A stretch of 14,877 bases of DNA from Roseomonas xinghualingensis. Its GTDB lineage: Bacteria > Pseudomonadota > Alphaproteobacteria > Acetobacterales > Acetobacteraceae. Position 1 is the stretch's first letter. Each line of letters opens with the position of its first letter. The position numbers were made by a program, and so were the translations under genes. Below, in pieces: positions 6,952 through 14,868 of the stretch. Location of the stretch: positions 1-14,877 of the forward strand of contig NZ_JAOXLP010000059.1 of assembly GCF_025791835.1 (NCBI RefSeq). Direction: 5' to 3'. The notes beneath the pieces were generated by a model. It made no database searches and was not told where the DNA came from. It saw nothing but the letters and a program-made list of their open reading frames with translations.

Positions 6952-8006
6952 TGGCATTGGGAATGGCGAGGCAGACGCACTAAGCGTTACTGGCGGAGCA
7001 AGTTCGCTTCAAGTTGGACTTGCTTCGGCTTGGTGGAGAGGCGTTGGAACAGTTGGCTGTCATTCTCTCGGACTGGGCCGGGCTTGTGAATTCGAGCCCG
7101 GAGTGACGCCGGATAGGGTTGTTGAAGCCGTTGACGTAGCGGCCGATGGCCTGCCCGGCACCCAGATCAGGAAGCTGTGTTTTCTGAGTTCGGCCTGGTA
7201 GTCCATGGAGCAGTACTGGCTGCCGCGGTCGGCATGATGGATCATATCTAGCAGCGGGCGGCGCATGGTGATGGCCTTGCGCGAGTCCTCAGCGCCACCA
7301 TCCCGATGCAACCGGTCCGAGACGGCCCAGCCAGCGACCCGCCGCGCGAACAGATCGATGACCACGGCCAGCAATAGCCAGCCTTCGCAGGTCCAGGCGG
7401 AGGAGACGTCGCTGCCCTGCTTCTGGTCGGGGCCGTCGGCTGAGAATCCCCGGTCCAGAAAGTAGGGCGCGACCTGCCGAGCATGGCGGCGGTTAGTCTG
7501 AACCGGTACTTCTGCCGGGCATGAAGGCTATTCTCCCGCATCAGGTGGGCCATCGGGCGGCGCCCGACGCTCAAGTCGCTGTCCTGCAGCCGCCGCTTCA
7601 TCCGCGGGTTGCGACAGGTGTCATGGGACAGCGCAAAGGCCGACCGGACATGGGCCGGTAGCGCCATGTCCTCGTGGTTACGACAGGCCGGGCGGCCCTT
7701 TCAGGCAAGATCGCTGCCCTTGTTGGAACCAAGCACACAACAGAGACGGTGCACGGGAATTCTTCTTTCGCCGCGTTGATGAGCGCGAACCTCGCCGACT
7801 TCCCTCCCTGGCGAAAAAAGCTGTGGTACGCTCGAGGATGTCCCGCCCCTGGCGAAGGATCTCTTTCTTCTGCCGCAGCTGCTTCAACTCGGCCGTGACG
7901 TCTTCCGGCCGGAAGCTATTCTGCGCATCAATCTGCCGTTCCCGGGTTCGGCTGATCCACTAAACCTGCTTTGATCTGATGCGTCATGGAGCTTCCTTTG
8001 CCTCAT
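6952..8006 (-). mobile_element. IS3-family insertion sequence remnant
   Basis: On the minus strand pieces of OrfA then OrfB of an IS3-family element are recognisable from about 7965 down to 6980. Exact terminal inverted repeats were not found, so the outer limits are approximate. The element occupies the position downstream of the ABC binding protein where permease genes would be expected. Many frame breaks show it is long inactive. Confidence 0.75.
6980..7965 (-). pseudogene. IS3-family transposase (orfA and orfB), fragmented
   Basis: OrfA survives as its C-terminal half, starting W-I-S-R-T-R-E-R-Q near 7964 and continuing LKQLRQKKEILRQGRDILER and FFAREG, the leucine-zipper region; its helix-turn-helix half is gone. 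OrfB follows as ARFALINAAKEEF in one frame (about 7800), RSAFALSHDTCRNPRMKRR and VGRRPMAHLMREN in another (about 7640-7540), then LAVVIDLFARRVAGWAVSDR and IHHADRGSQYCSMDYQAEL (about 7375-7180). After K-H-S-F-L-I the text jumps to A-I-G-R-Y-V-N-G-F-N-N-P-I-R-R-H, so several tens of residues including the catalytic Glu are deleted. Stop at 6980-6982. At least three frame changes and one internal deletion make it non-functional. Confidence 0.85.
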
Positions 8007-8391
8007 CAGGAACGATCGACATTCCCGAAGAGAATCCAGACCCACTCGCCGTAGTAAGCCATATCTGTAATTCTGGCTCGCAAGTCCGAACGCTAACCGC
8101 TGGGGGTTCAGATCCGCTGCGCTATCCTGACCACCTTCAATGTCCGTGGTATGCCCGGTGCTGTCGCCCGCACCTGATCAAAGCGCGATAATCGCTATCA
8201 CGCCCTCAGCCTGATTTGCGGAACAGTGCCAATCAGAGGAAGAAATCCTTTGTGCAGGCTGCGGCATAAGGTCACGCAAGCGTCCCCAGGCAATCTGGTC
8301 CGACGAATCATCAAACAAGTGATGCGAGAGCCGGAGAGACAAGCAAAGAATTTCAGGCAGGAGGCTTACCCGACAAGTTGGCTACGCACAG
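8007..8391. other. Intergenic stretch upstream of the amidase
   Basis: No recognisable gene. A good Shine-Dalgarno sequence, AGGAGG, lies at 8359-8364, but no start codon sits at a normal distance in the amidase frame; the amidase ATG is 27 bases further on. This suggests that the original 5' end of the amidase, or another start, has been altered. The GGGGGTTCAGATCC near 8103 resembles a tRNA T-arm only superficially. Confidence 0.5.
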
Positions 8392-9816
8392 ATGGCACGG
8401 TACGCTCACTTTCTTTCAGTCTCGGAGCGACGCCTCGTGCCTTATGATCCCAGGTCCCACCGCCCCCTGAGCTTCCATGACGCCGTTCCTGCCTTTCTCG
8501 CTGGGCACGACACGCCGCGTGACTACCTGGAGCGCTGCATTGCAACGATCGAGGCCCGCGAGCTTGAAGTGCAGGCCTGGATGGCACTGAACCTGGAGGG
8601 CGCGCGCGAAGCCGCCGATGCTTCGACCGCCCGCTATCGTTCGGGCAGCCCCATCGGCCCAGTTGACGGCATGCCGATCGGCGTGAAGGACATCCTGCAG
8701 ACGCACGACATGCCGACAAGCCTCGGCATCCTGGGAAACGAGGACGCCCGCACCCGGCAGGACAGCGCTTCCGTCTGGGCGCTGCGAGCGGCCGGTGCTG
8801 TTATCCTCGGCAAGACGGTGACGACGGAATTGGGGGGCGCTCATCCCAGCAAGTCCCGCAATCCCTTCGACGCGACGCGCACGGCCGGCGGATCTTCTTC
8901 CGGCTCTGGCGCTGCGGTCGGCGCGGGCATGGTTCCCGCTGCACTCGGCACGCAGGTCGTCGGATCCATTATCCGCCCTGCTGCATTTAGCGCCAACGTC
9001 GCCATCAAACCAAGTTTTGGTGCCCTGAACCGTGGCGAGCGCCAGGGGCTGAGCCAGTCCTGCCTGGGCGTCCATGCGGGCGCTCTTGAGGACATGTGGC
9101 ATGTGGCTGCCGAGATCGCGGCCCGCGCTGGCGGCGACACCGGCCACCCTGGTATGGGCGGCACTCTCGTCCCGCCGCCTGCCCGCCGGCCTACTCGCCT
9201 GATTGTACTGGAGACCGAGGGCTGGGCCGCCGTCGAGGCGCCCTCTCGTGACGCTTTCGCCGAAATTCTCGCGCAGCTCGAAGCAGAGGGTATCACTCTT
9301 CTCCGCCGTTCCGACAACCCGTTGATTGAAGCCTTCGAGCGCGCCATCGACGGCTCGGTAAGAATGAGCACCGAACTTGTTGCTTTTGAGAATAAGTGGA
9401 GTCAGGCGAACCTTCTTCGCCTTTTTCCTAGCCGCCTCAGCGACACCACCCTCGCCAGCTTCGCCCGTGCCGATGCCATGACGGTGACCGACTACCGCGA
9501 CCTCCTGGCACGCCGCGCCGAGGCGCGCTTGCGCCACACCAGCCTAGCCCCCATCGCCGACGGCATCATCACGCTCTCCTGCACCGGCCCGGCGCCAGTG
9601 ATCGATGAGATCATCCACCGGCCGGTTGGCCGCACCGGGAACACGGCGATGAACGCTTGGACATCATTCCTCGGCTGCCCCGCCGTAACGGTACCGCTGA
9701 TTGGCGTTGGAGGCATGCCGGTCGGTGTGCAGGTAGCGGGGCTGCCGGGCCAGGATGAGGCTACTGTCGGCTTGGCTCGATGGCTCATCTCCGCAGCAGC
9801 ACCCGTTGTTCGCTGA
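8392..9816 (+). CDS. Amidase-signature family hydrolase
   Basis: A 474-aa enzyme of the amidase-signature family (GatA/fatty-acid-amide-hydrolase fold), hydrolysing C-N amide bonds in the cytoplasm. The Ser-cisSer-Lys triad is present: Lys99 in M-P-I-G-V-K-D, cis-Ser168 in TAGGSSSGSGAAVGAG, and nucleophile Ser192 in G-S-I-I-R-P-A-A-F. Upstream of the nucleophile most relatives read T-Q-T-G-G-S; here it is T-Q-V-V-G-S, which changes the oxyanion-loop residues and might reduce activity. The conserved start of the domain is PLSFHDAVPAFLAGHDTP near residue 25, so the first 20 residues may not be native; a GTG at 8437 with GGAG nine bases upstream is an alternative start. The C-terminal GCPAVTVPLIGVGGMPVGVQ is typical. 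It stands alone between two IS remnants. Substrate unknown. Confidence 0.88.
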   Translation: MARYAHFLSVSERRLVPYDPRSHRPLSFHDAVPAFLAGHDTPRDYLERCIATIEARELEVQAWMALNLEGAREAADASTARYRSGSPIGPVDGMPIGVKDILQTHDMPTSLGILGNEDARTRQDSASVWALRAAGAVILGKTVTTELGGAHPSKSRNPFDATRTAGGSSSGSGAAVGAGMVPAALGTQVVGSIIRPAAFSANVAIKPSFGALNRGERQGLSQSCLGVHAGALEDMWHVAAEIAARAGGDTGHPGMGGTLVPPPARRPTRLIVLETEGWAAVEAPSRDAFAEILAQLEAEGITLLRRSDNPLIEAFERAIDGSVRMSTELVAFENKWSQANLLRLFPSRLSDTTLASFARADAMTVTDYRDLLARRAEARLRHTSLAPIADGIITLSCTGPAPVIDEIIHRPVGRTGNTAMNAWTSFLGCPAVTVPLIGVGGMPVGVQVAGLPGQDEATVGLARWLISAAAPVVR

Positions 9817-9848
9817 ACATCGGCCTATTGGGTTTACTCCCGCCCTTG

Positions 9849-9873
9849 CCACTGCCGTTCAAGGCGGCAGTGG
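9849..9873 (+). terminator. Hairpin downstream of the amidase
   Basis: A 9-bp perfect stem (CCACTGCCG / CGGCAGTGG) with a 7-nt loop begins 32 bases after the amidase stop. There is no T-tract, so it may be a transcript-end hairpin rather than a classical intrinsic terminator. Confidence 0.35.
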
Positions 9874-9991
9874 ACTTGGCCTGTGCTCCTTCGTGTATTT
9901 GGCGGATGCTGACTGGTTTTGGCTATGCGGCAAGCGGTCTTGCCCTTCGTGCCGGATGTCACGAGGTTCAAGGGAGGACCCTTGGACGTGG

Positions 9992-10427
9992 CTATGGGTG
10001 GACAGCGCGGAGTCTCTCGCCGTCCTCAGCGGCCTTTCTGTCGCTGCTGCCCTGATCGGCATGGGCCAGATTCACGCTCTGCCCGGTGGGGCCTGTGCCG
10101 CGTGGCCGGGGTCGCCACCTCAGAGCGGTCGTCAATGCTGGCGGAGGTGACGTGGAGCGCCGGCAGGTGGACCCGCGTATCGACCGCGACATGCAGCTTT
10201 GATCCCTTTTTGCGCTTGGCGCCGTCACAACCTGCGCGGAGACCGCCATCCGGCGAGGAGCGCAGTGTCGGGCTGTCCAGAATGGCGGCGCTCGGCTGAG
10301 CCTTGCGCGCCGTAGCTAGGCGCAGCACTGCCCGTAGATCCGCGGCAGTGACCTCGAAGCACCCTGCCGCTAGCCAGCGCTTTGCCTGCGGGTGCATCGC
10401 CGCCCAGGGCGGCAGGTCATGGGGCAT
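9992..10427 (-). pseudogene. IS5-family transposase fragment
   Basis: On the minus strand from 10427 the frame reads M-P-H-D-L-P-P-W-A-A-M, KRWLAAGCFEVTAADLRAVL, PSAAILDSPTLRSSPDGG and KRKKGSKLHVAVDT, the central part of an IS5-family (IS427/IS1031-like) DDE transposase with the first catalytic Asp (I-L-D-S). After S-I-D-D-R the frame shifts, and a second frame gives TGQSVNLAHADQGSS with the second Asp region, ending at a stop near 9992. The N-terminal part, normally before P-H-D-L-P-P-W, and the C-terminal half with the catalytic Glu are absent. The left neighbour sequence (9817-9991) has no recognisable transposase. It is a dead fragment whose 5' edge lies just before the racemase-like gene's ribosome-binding site. 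Confidence 0.85.
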
Positions 10428-10449
10428 TCAGCGCCCGGGAGGAAACAGA

Positions 10450-11205
10450 ATGAGTGAGACGCGACGAGCCCTGCGATCCCCTGTGCGGGTCGCCTTCGTC
10501 ATCGGCGGCTACCCGGAGGAGGAGTTCCGTCGTCGGGAACGGGCCGCCCTGGCCTATGCCTCCCCGGAAGTGGAGATCGGCATCGTCCGCACGCCTGCCT
10601 CGCCCTTCGTGCACGGCCTCACCGCCGCCGAGGTCCAGCTCGCGGCCCCCGCCTTCATCGCCGCCTTCCGGCAGGCTGAGCAGGAGGGCTACGACGCCGT
10701 CGTGCCGCTCGGCACGCTCGATCTCGGCGTGGATGGCGGGCGTTCCGTCGTGGACATCCCGGTCATCGCGCCCACCGAGGCCATGCTGCGCGTGGCGGGC
10801 CTCCTCGGCGACCGCTTCGGGGCGCTGGTCTATCACGACGACCTCATCCCGCTCCTCCGCGCCATCGTCCGCCGCTATGGGATGGAGGAGAAGGTGGTGG
10901 GGTGGCAGGCCACCGGCTTCGACCTGCCGGACCTGAGCGCCAATGCGGAGGCCATGGCGGAAAAGTTCATCCAGGGCGCGCGGCGCCTGGTGCGGGAGCA
11001 GGGCTGCGACGTGATCCTCGCCATGGGCGTCACCCAGTGCCCCGTTCTCCTGGACCCGGCCGTGGTGGAACGCGAAGTCGGTGTGCCCGTGGTGGAGGGG
11101 ATCGGCGCGCCGCTGCGGCTGGCGGCGATGCTGGCGGGGCTCCATCTCCGGCACAGCCGGCTTCGCTGGCGCCGCTCCCCCGCCTTCGACCGCCCGGGTG
11201 CATAG
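10450..11205 (+). CDS. Asp/Glu/hydantoin racemase-superfamily protein (arylmalonate decarboxylase-like)
   Basis: Intact 251-aa cytoplasmic enzyme of the Asp/Glu racemase fold. The start at 10450 is fixed by GGGAGG seven bases upstream. Family features are RVAFVIGGYPEEEF near residue 13, YDAVVPLGTLDLGVDGG near 81, VVDIPVIAPTEAML near 100, and VILAMGVTQCPVLLDP near 188, followed by VPVVEGIGAPLRLAAMLAGL. Two-base racemases use a pair of cysteines. Here the second (Cys197) is present, but the first position, normally in a C-F-G-D-P-like motif, reads V-P-L-G-T-L-D with no Cys. A single active-site Cys is the arrangement of arylmalonate decarboxylase, so a decarboxylase or other non-racemase reaction is possible. 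A Bug binding protein follows after 89 bp on the same strand, probably co-transcribed, so the substrate may be an imported carboxylate. Confidence 0.85.
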   Translation: MSETRRALRSPVRVAFVIGGYPEEEFRRRERAALAYASPEVEIGIVRTPASPFVHGLTAAEVQLAAPAFIAAFRQAEQEGYDAVVPLGTLDLGVDGGRSVVDIPVIAPTEAMLRVAGLLGDRFGALVYHDDLIPLLRAIVRRYGMEEKVVGWQATGFDLPDLSANAEAMAEKFIQGARRLVREQGCDVILAMGVTQCPVLLDPAVVEREVGVPVVEGIGAPLRLAAMLAGLHLRHSRLRWRRSPAFDRPGA

Positions 11206-11294
11206 AGCGCTCCCGCGGCGCGCTCCCGCGCGCTACGATGCGGCGCTGAAGGCCCTGGCGCAGAACGGGGCCGTAGAAACGGCGGGGGAAGCTC

Positions 11295-12272
11295 ATGGCG
11301 GACAGCACGAGGCGTGGCGTGATTGTGCTGAGCCTTCTGGTCAAGGGCGGTCGCGCTCTTGCCCAGGAGACCCGCTATCCTGAACGTTCCGTAACCCTTG
11401 TCGTGCCGGCGGCGCCGGGTGGGGGAGGGGACTTCACGGCCCGTCTGCTCGGCGAGGCCCTGACCCGCTCGCTCGGCCAGCCCTTCGTCGTCGAGAACCG
11501 GGCGGGCGGCAGTGGCAACGTCGCGTCCATTGCCGTGGCCCGGGCTGCACCGGACGGGTACACCCTCCTGCTCGCCTATTCCGGCAGCCATGTCGCCAAC
11601 CCAGCGCTGTTCCCGCACCTGGCCTGGGACCCGGTGCGAAGCTTCGCGCCCGTCGCCCTCGTGCTGCGGGCACCGCACGTCGTCGTCGTGAGGAAGGATC
11701 TGCCCGCGCGCACGCTGGAGGAACTGGCGAAGCTTGCGCGCAGCAGCCCAAGGAAGCTGACCTATGCCTCCTCCGGCGCGGGCACGATCCAGCATATCGG
11801 GGGAGAGCAGTTCGCCCGGCTAGTCGGCGCTCCCATGGTCCATGTGCCCTATCGCGGCGCCGGGCCGGCCATGAACGACCTCGTGGCGGGGAATATCGAC
11901 CTGATGATCACCACGCCTCCCTCCGTGGCCGGCCTCGTGCGGGACGGCTCCGTCCGGGCCCTCGCGATGGTCGGGCCGGCTCGCCACCCGATGCTTCCGG
12001 ACGTGCCTTCCGCGGCCGAGGCTGGCTTTCCCGGCTTCGAACTGGAGGCTTGGTTCGCCGTCTACGCCCCGGCCGGCACGCCGCAGCCCGCCGTGGAGCG
12101 CCTCGCCGCCGAGATCGGCCGTGTGGTTGCGACGCCGGAGTTCCGCCGCCGCTGTGAGGAGAGCGGAACCTACGCCGCCTACATGAACCCCGCGGAGCTA
12201 GCAGCCTTCACCGTCTCCGAGCGGGCCCACTGGTCCGGGCTGATCCAGCGGCTTGGCATTCGGGTGGAATAG
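11295..12272 (+). CDS. Bug/TctC-family tripartite tricarboxylate transporter substrate-binding protein
   Basis: Intact 325-aa periplasmic binding protein, the normal family length. Residues 1-24 form an export signal (R-R-G-V-I-V-L-S-L-L then A-L-A-Q). The mature part starts YPERSVTLVVPAAPGGGGDF, followed by GQPFVVENRAGGSGN, DGYTLLLAYSGSHVANPALF, LTYASSGAGTIQHIGGEQF, HVPYRGAGPAMNDLVAGNID, LPDVPSAAEAGFPGFEL and AGTPQPAVERLAAEIG, all in the order expected for Bug proteins, which bind carboxylates such as citrate, glutarate, nicotinate or aromatic acids. GGGGGAA before the ATG is a good ribosome-binding site. TctA/TctB permease genes are not in the window, but orphan Bug genes are common in such genomes. 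It follows the racemase-like gene at 89 bp. A related but broken paralogue lies at 2505-3112. Confidence 0.95.
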   Translation: MADSTRRGVIVLSLLVKGGRALAQETRYPERSVTLVVPAAPGGGGDFTARLLGEALTRSLGQPFVVENRAGGSGNVASIAVARAAPDGYTLLLAYSGSHVANPALFPHLAWDPVRSFAPVALVLRAPHVVVVRKDLPARTLEELAKLARSSPRKLTYASSGAGTIQHIGGEQFARLVGAPMVHVPYRGAGPAMNDLVAGNIDLMITTPPSVAGLVRDGSVRALAMVGPARHPMLPDVPSAAEAGFPGFELEAWFAVYAPAGTPQPAVERLAAEIGRVVATPEFRRRCEESGTYAAYMNPAELAAFTVSERAHWSGLIQRLGIRVE

Positions 12273-12479
12273 CGGGCAGCGAGAATGATGACCTAAGACA
12301 GGACCGAGGAACGCCGTGATGACCGCCAAGCCACTCTACCGTGAGGTTTTGAACCCCCGGCGGGCGTGACCACATGATCAACACCCTGCCGCGCCGCCGG
12401 GTCGCCGGGAGCCTCGCCGCGGTGACAAGTGGCAGGTGAACCCCATGATCCTGGTGGACCTGATCGCAGACCATTCCCT
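12273..12479 (+). other. Possible truncated start of a downstream gene
   Basis: After the Bug stop, GAGGA eight bases before an ATG at 12320 opens a short frame, M-T-A-K-P-L-Y-R-E-V-L-N, that stops after 16 codons. The same frame continues beyond the TGA as G-D-K-W-Q-V-N-P-M-I-L-V-D-L-I-A-D-H-S-L up to the IS3 tip at 12480. It may be the start of a third operon gene, broken by a stop and by the IS insertion. I do not recognise the family. Confidence 0.3.
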
Positions 12480-13006
12480 TGAGGTGGTCCCCAAGCGTTG
12501 GGCAGTTTGACGGCCTGGATAAGCTCGGTCCTGGTTTTCGTCAGGCCGCCAATTTGTTCGCCTGGTTTGCCCCATAGGCCTCGTCGGGGGTCCGCCCCGC
12601 CAAGGCGCTATGTGGGCGTCCGGCATTGCAGTAGCCGATCCACTTCGTCAGCCCGGCCCGCATCTCCGAGCCGGTCTCGAAGGCATGCAGGTAGACGCAC
12701 TCATACTTCAGGCTGCGCCAGAGCCGCTCGATGAACACATTATCCATCCACCGGCCGCGGCCGTCCATTGAGATGCGCACCCCAGCCCGTTGCAGCACGC
12801 CGGTGAACCGCGGTGAGGTGAACTGGCTGCCCTGATCGCTGTTGAAGATCTCCGGCCGCCTATGCTGAGCCAGCGCCTCTTCCAGCGCTTCGAGGCAGAA
12901 CTCTACGTCCATGGTGTTCGACACCCGCCAGGCCTGCACCTTGCGGGTCGCCCAATCCATCACCGCGACCAGGTAGAGAAAGCCCCGGCGCATGGGCAGG
13001 TAGGTG
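12480..13006 (-). mobile_element. IS3-family insertion sequence, 3' part
   Basis: The outer tip is at 12480, where the plus strand reads TGAGGTGGTCCCC, an IS3-type terminal sequence. The orfB coding end lies 61 bp inside it. The element is cut on its other side at about 13007, where an IS1182-family element begins, and its 5' part (orfA and the N-terminal half of orfB) does not reappear beyond the IS1182 element. Confidence 0.75.
12541..13006 (-). pseudogene. IS3-family transposase OrfB, C-terminal part
   Basis: The minus-strand frame ends at a stop at 12541-12543 and reads upstream to the junction at about 13006. It carries LTYLPMRRGFLYLVAVMDWA (start of the integrase core), PEIFNSDQGSQFTSPRF with the second catalytic Asp, and ISMDGRGRWMDNVFIERLW with the catalytic Glu, then LKYECVYLHAFETGSEMRAG and the tail G-R-T-P-D-E-A-Y-G. 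The first catalytic Asp, normally D-I-T-Y or D-L-T-Y, is replaced by sequence of the inserted IS1182 tip. Without the N-terminal half it cannot be active. The sequence differs from the IS3 remnant at 6952-8006, so two IS3 types are present. Confidence 0.88.
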
Positions 13007-13022
13007 AGATACTGTCGGCGAA
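13007..13022 (+). repeat. IS1182 left terminal inverted repeat
   Basis: AGATACTGTCGGCGAA, the exact reverse complement of 14736-14751. The true tip may be one or two bases inside or outside this match. Confidence 0.9.
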
Positions 13023-13082
13023 TTGCGGGTTCATAGGTTTGGGAGGATGGTGGTCGGCTCCTCGGTTGGTGGAGCGGCTGCC

Positions 13083-14734
13083 ATGAGCCTTCGGCCTCAG
13101 CGGATCGGCAAGGTGCCCGTCGAGACGGCCCGCATTGCGACCCTCGCGTTCCCGCGCGGAACGGTGGCAACCCGGCTACGGGACGAGTTCGCCGACCTCT
13201 ACCGCGACCAGGACTTCGCAGCCCTCTACCCCAAGCGTGGCCAGCCCGCTCTGGCGCCCTGGCGTCTTGCTCTCGTGACGGTGCTGCAGTTTCTTGAGCA
13301 CCTGAGTGACCGGGAGGCGGCGGAGGCGGTCCGGGCGCGGATCGACTGGAAGTACGCGCTCGGGCTGGAGCTGACAGATCCGGGGTTCCACTTCAGCGCC
13401 CTGGGCGAGTTCCGCGCCCGCCTCGTCGTGGGCGACGCCACCCACCTCCTCCTCGATACGATGCTGGAGAGGTTCAAGGCCCGCGGTCTCGTCAAGGCGC
13501 GGGCCGGCAGCGCACCGATAGCACGCACGTGCTCGGCGCCGCGCGTGACCTGCACCTCCTCGAGCTCGTGACCGAGACCCTGCGGGCGACGCTGGGCACG
13601 CTCGCCGCGGCAGCCCCCGACTGGCTGCGAGGCGTGGCACGGCCGGGCTGGTACGAGCGCTACGCCCATCGCGCCGAGAACTTTCGTTTGCTGCAGAGCG
13701 ACACGGGAAGGGCGGCGCTGGCCGTCACCGTCGGAGCCGACGGCTATGCACTCCTCGATGCACTGGACGCCGAGGGCGCGCCCGCGGCCGCCCGAGCAGC
13801 GCAGGCGGTTGCCACCCTCCGCACCGTGTGGGGTACGCACTACGCGCGGCGCGAGGACGGTACGCCGCGCTGGCGTGAGCCGCGGGAGTGGCCGCCCGTC
13901 GGCGAGCGGGTCCAGTCGCCCTACGACCCGGAGATGCACTACAGCATGAAACGCGGGATGGAGTGGTCGGGCTACAAGGTGCATGTCACGGAAGCCTGCG
14001 ACGACGATGCTGCGCACGTCATCACGCATGTGCGGACCGGTCCCGCGATGCTGCCCGACATGGCGAGCACGGCCGCGATCCACGCGGCGCTCGCGGCCAA
14101 GGGGCTTCTGCCGTCCGATCACTATGTGGACTCTGGCTACGTAGACGCCGGGCTCCTCGTATCGAGCCGACATGAGCACGGCATTTCGCTCGAGGGCCCG
14201 ATCCGAGCCGTGCCTCGGCGGCGGACCGAGGCCGAGAGGGCCTACGAGCAGGGATCCTTCGCCATCGACTGGGATCGGGAACGGGTCACCTGCCCCGAGG
14301 GCAAGACATCGGTGACTTGGCGTGCCGGCCGCGACGAAGTCGGCGCCCCACGGATCACGGCGGTGTTCAGCCGCACCGACTGCGGCGCCTGCGCGGCCCT
14401 GGCACTCTGCACGACGGCGAAGGAGGCGCGCCGGTCCGTCTACTTCCACCCGCGCCCGGAGTATGAGGCGCTCAACGCGGCCCGCGCCAGGATGGACGAC
14501 CCTGCCTGGCGGAAACGCTACGGCATCCGTGCCGGCATCGAGGGCACCCTGTCGCAGGGAGTCCGCGCCTTCGGCATGCGCCGCAGCCACTACGTCGGCG
14601 AGATTAAGACAGGGTTGCAGCAGGTCTGCGCGGCAGCCGCGATGAACGTAGCTCGCATCGTGAACTGGCTGGCAGGATCGCCGCGCGCCAATACCCGCAC
14701 CACACGCTTCGCAGCCCTCGCCCAAGCCACCTGA
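13083..14734 (+). pseudogene. IS1182-family transposase, single-base frameshift
   Basis: The start at 13083 has GGAG eight bases upstream and reads MSLRPQRIGKVPVETARIA. Family features up to about residue 139 are FADLYRDQDFAALYP, LALVTVLQFLEHLSDREAAE and IDWKYALGLELTDPGFHFS. At the GGG at 13501-13503 a base appears missing: adding one G restores K-A-R-G-R-Q-R-T-D-S-T-H-V-L, whose Asp (codon 13517-13519) is the first catalytic residue. Uncorrected, the frame stops at 13569-13571. The second frame runs to 14734 and holds VDSGYVDAG (second Asp), a Cys cluster (V-T-C-P, DCGACAALALC) and GIRAGIEGTLSQGVRAFGMR with the catalytic Glu. Repaired length would be about 550 aa, normal for the family. It is either inactivated or a sequencing error at a G run; a programmed shift is not known for this family. 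Confidence 0.88.
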
Positions 14735-14735
14735 T

Positions 14736-14751
14736 TTCGCCGACAGTATCT
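14736..14751 (-). repeat. IS1182 right terminal inverted repeat
   Basis: TTCGCCGACAGTATCT, exact reverse complement of 13007-13022. It begins two bases after the transposase stop. Confidence 0.9.
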
Positions 14752-14794
14752 AGATGCCGTAATGGGCCGGCCGCCTGGGCTTGGGCGGTAGGGC

Positions 14795-14868
14795 GGCTGT
14801 CCCTCAGAGTGATGGTGTGTGGAACGGGGTCCGAACGGGTCGGCCCCAGGCATCATCGAGGGACAGCC
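14795..14868 (+). promoter_or_regulatory. Structured leader before the terminal start codon
   Basis: The outer stem GGCTGTCCCTC (14795-14805) pairs perfectly with GAGGGACAGCC (14858-14868). Inside it GATG (14811-14814) can pair with CATC (14851-14854), and an inner hairpin forms from GGGG-T-CCGA (14826-14834) and TCGGCCCC (14840-14847) with one bulged T and a 5-nt loop. The right outer arm contains the Shine-Dalgarno-like GAGGGA and ends directly before the ATG at 14869, so the fold would hide the ribosome-binding site. It could also be part of a guide-type RNA if the element is IS110. Confidence 0.6.

Larger units (their letters stand above)
13007..14751 (+). mobile_element. IS1182-family insertion sequence, complete
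   Basis: A unit of about 1.75 kb bounded by a 16-bp perfect terminal inverted repeat and holding one frameshifted transposase gene. The left tip interrupts IS3 orfB, so it inserted after that element. The flanks (GTG on the left, AGATGCC on the right, with CTAG overlapping the right tip) show no matching target duplication, and the right flank is not IS3 sequence. One side has therefore been rearranged since insertion. Confidence 0.85.

Noticed and set aside
8095..8145. GGGGGTTCAGATCC resembling a tRNA T-arm
   Set aside because: The T-stem bases do not pair, and no acceptor, D or anticodon arms can be drawn around it.
8416..9537. A 373-codon minus-strand open frame opposite the amidase
   Set aside because: Antisense shadow of a clearly coding plus-strand amidase.
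13226..14725. A 499-codon open frame on the minus strand opposite the IS1182 transposase
   Set aside because: It is a mirror of the high-GC transposase gene; the plus frames carry clear family motifs and the minus one has low-complexity Arg/Gly/Ala-rich text with no recognisable domain.
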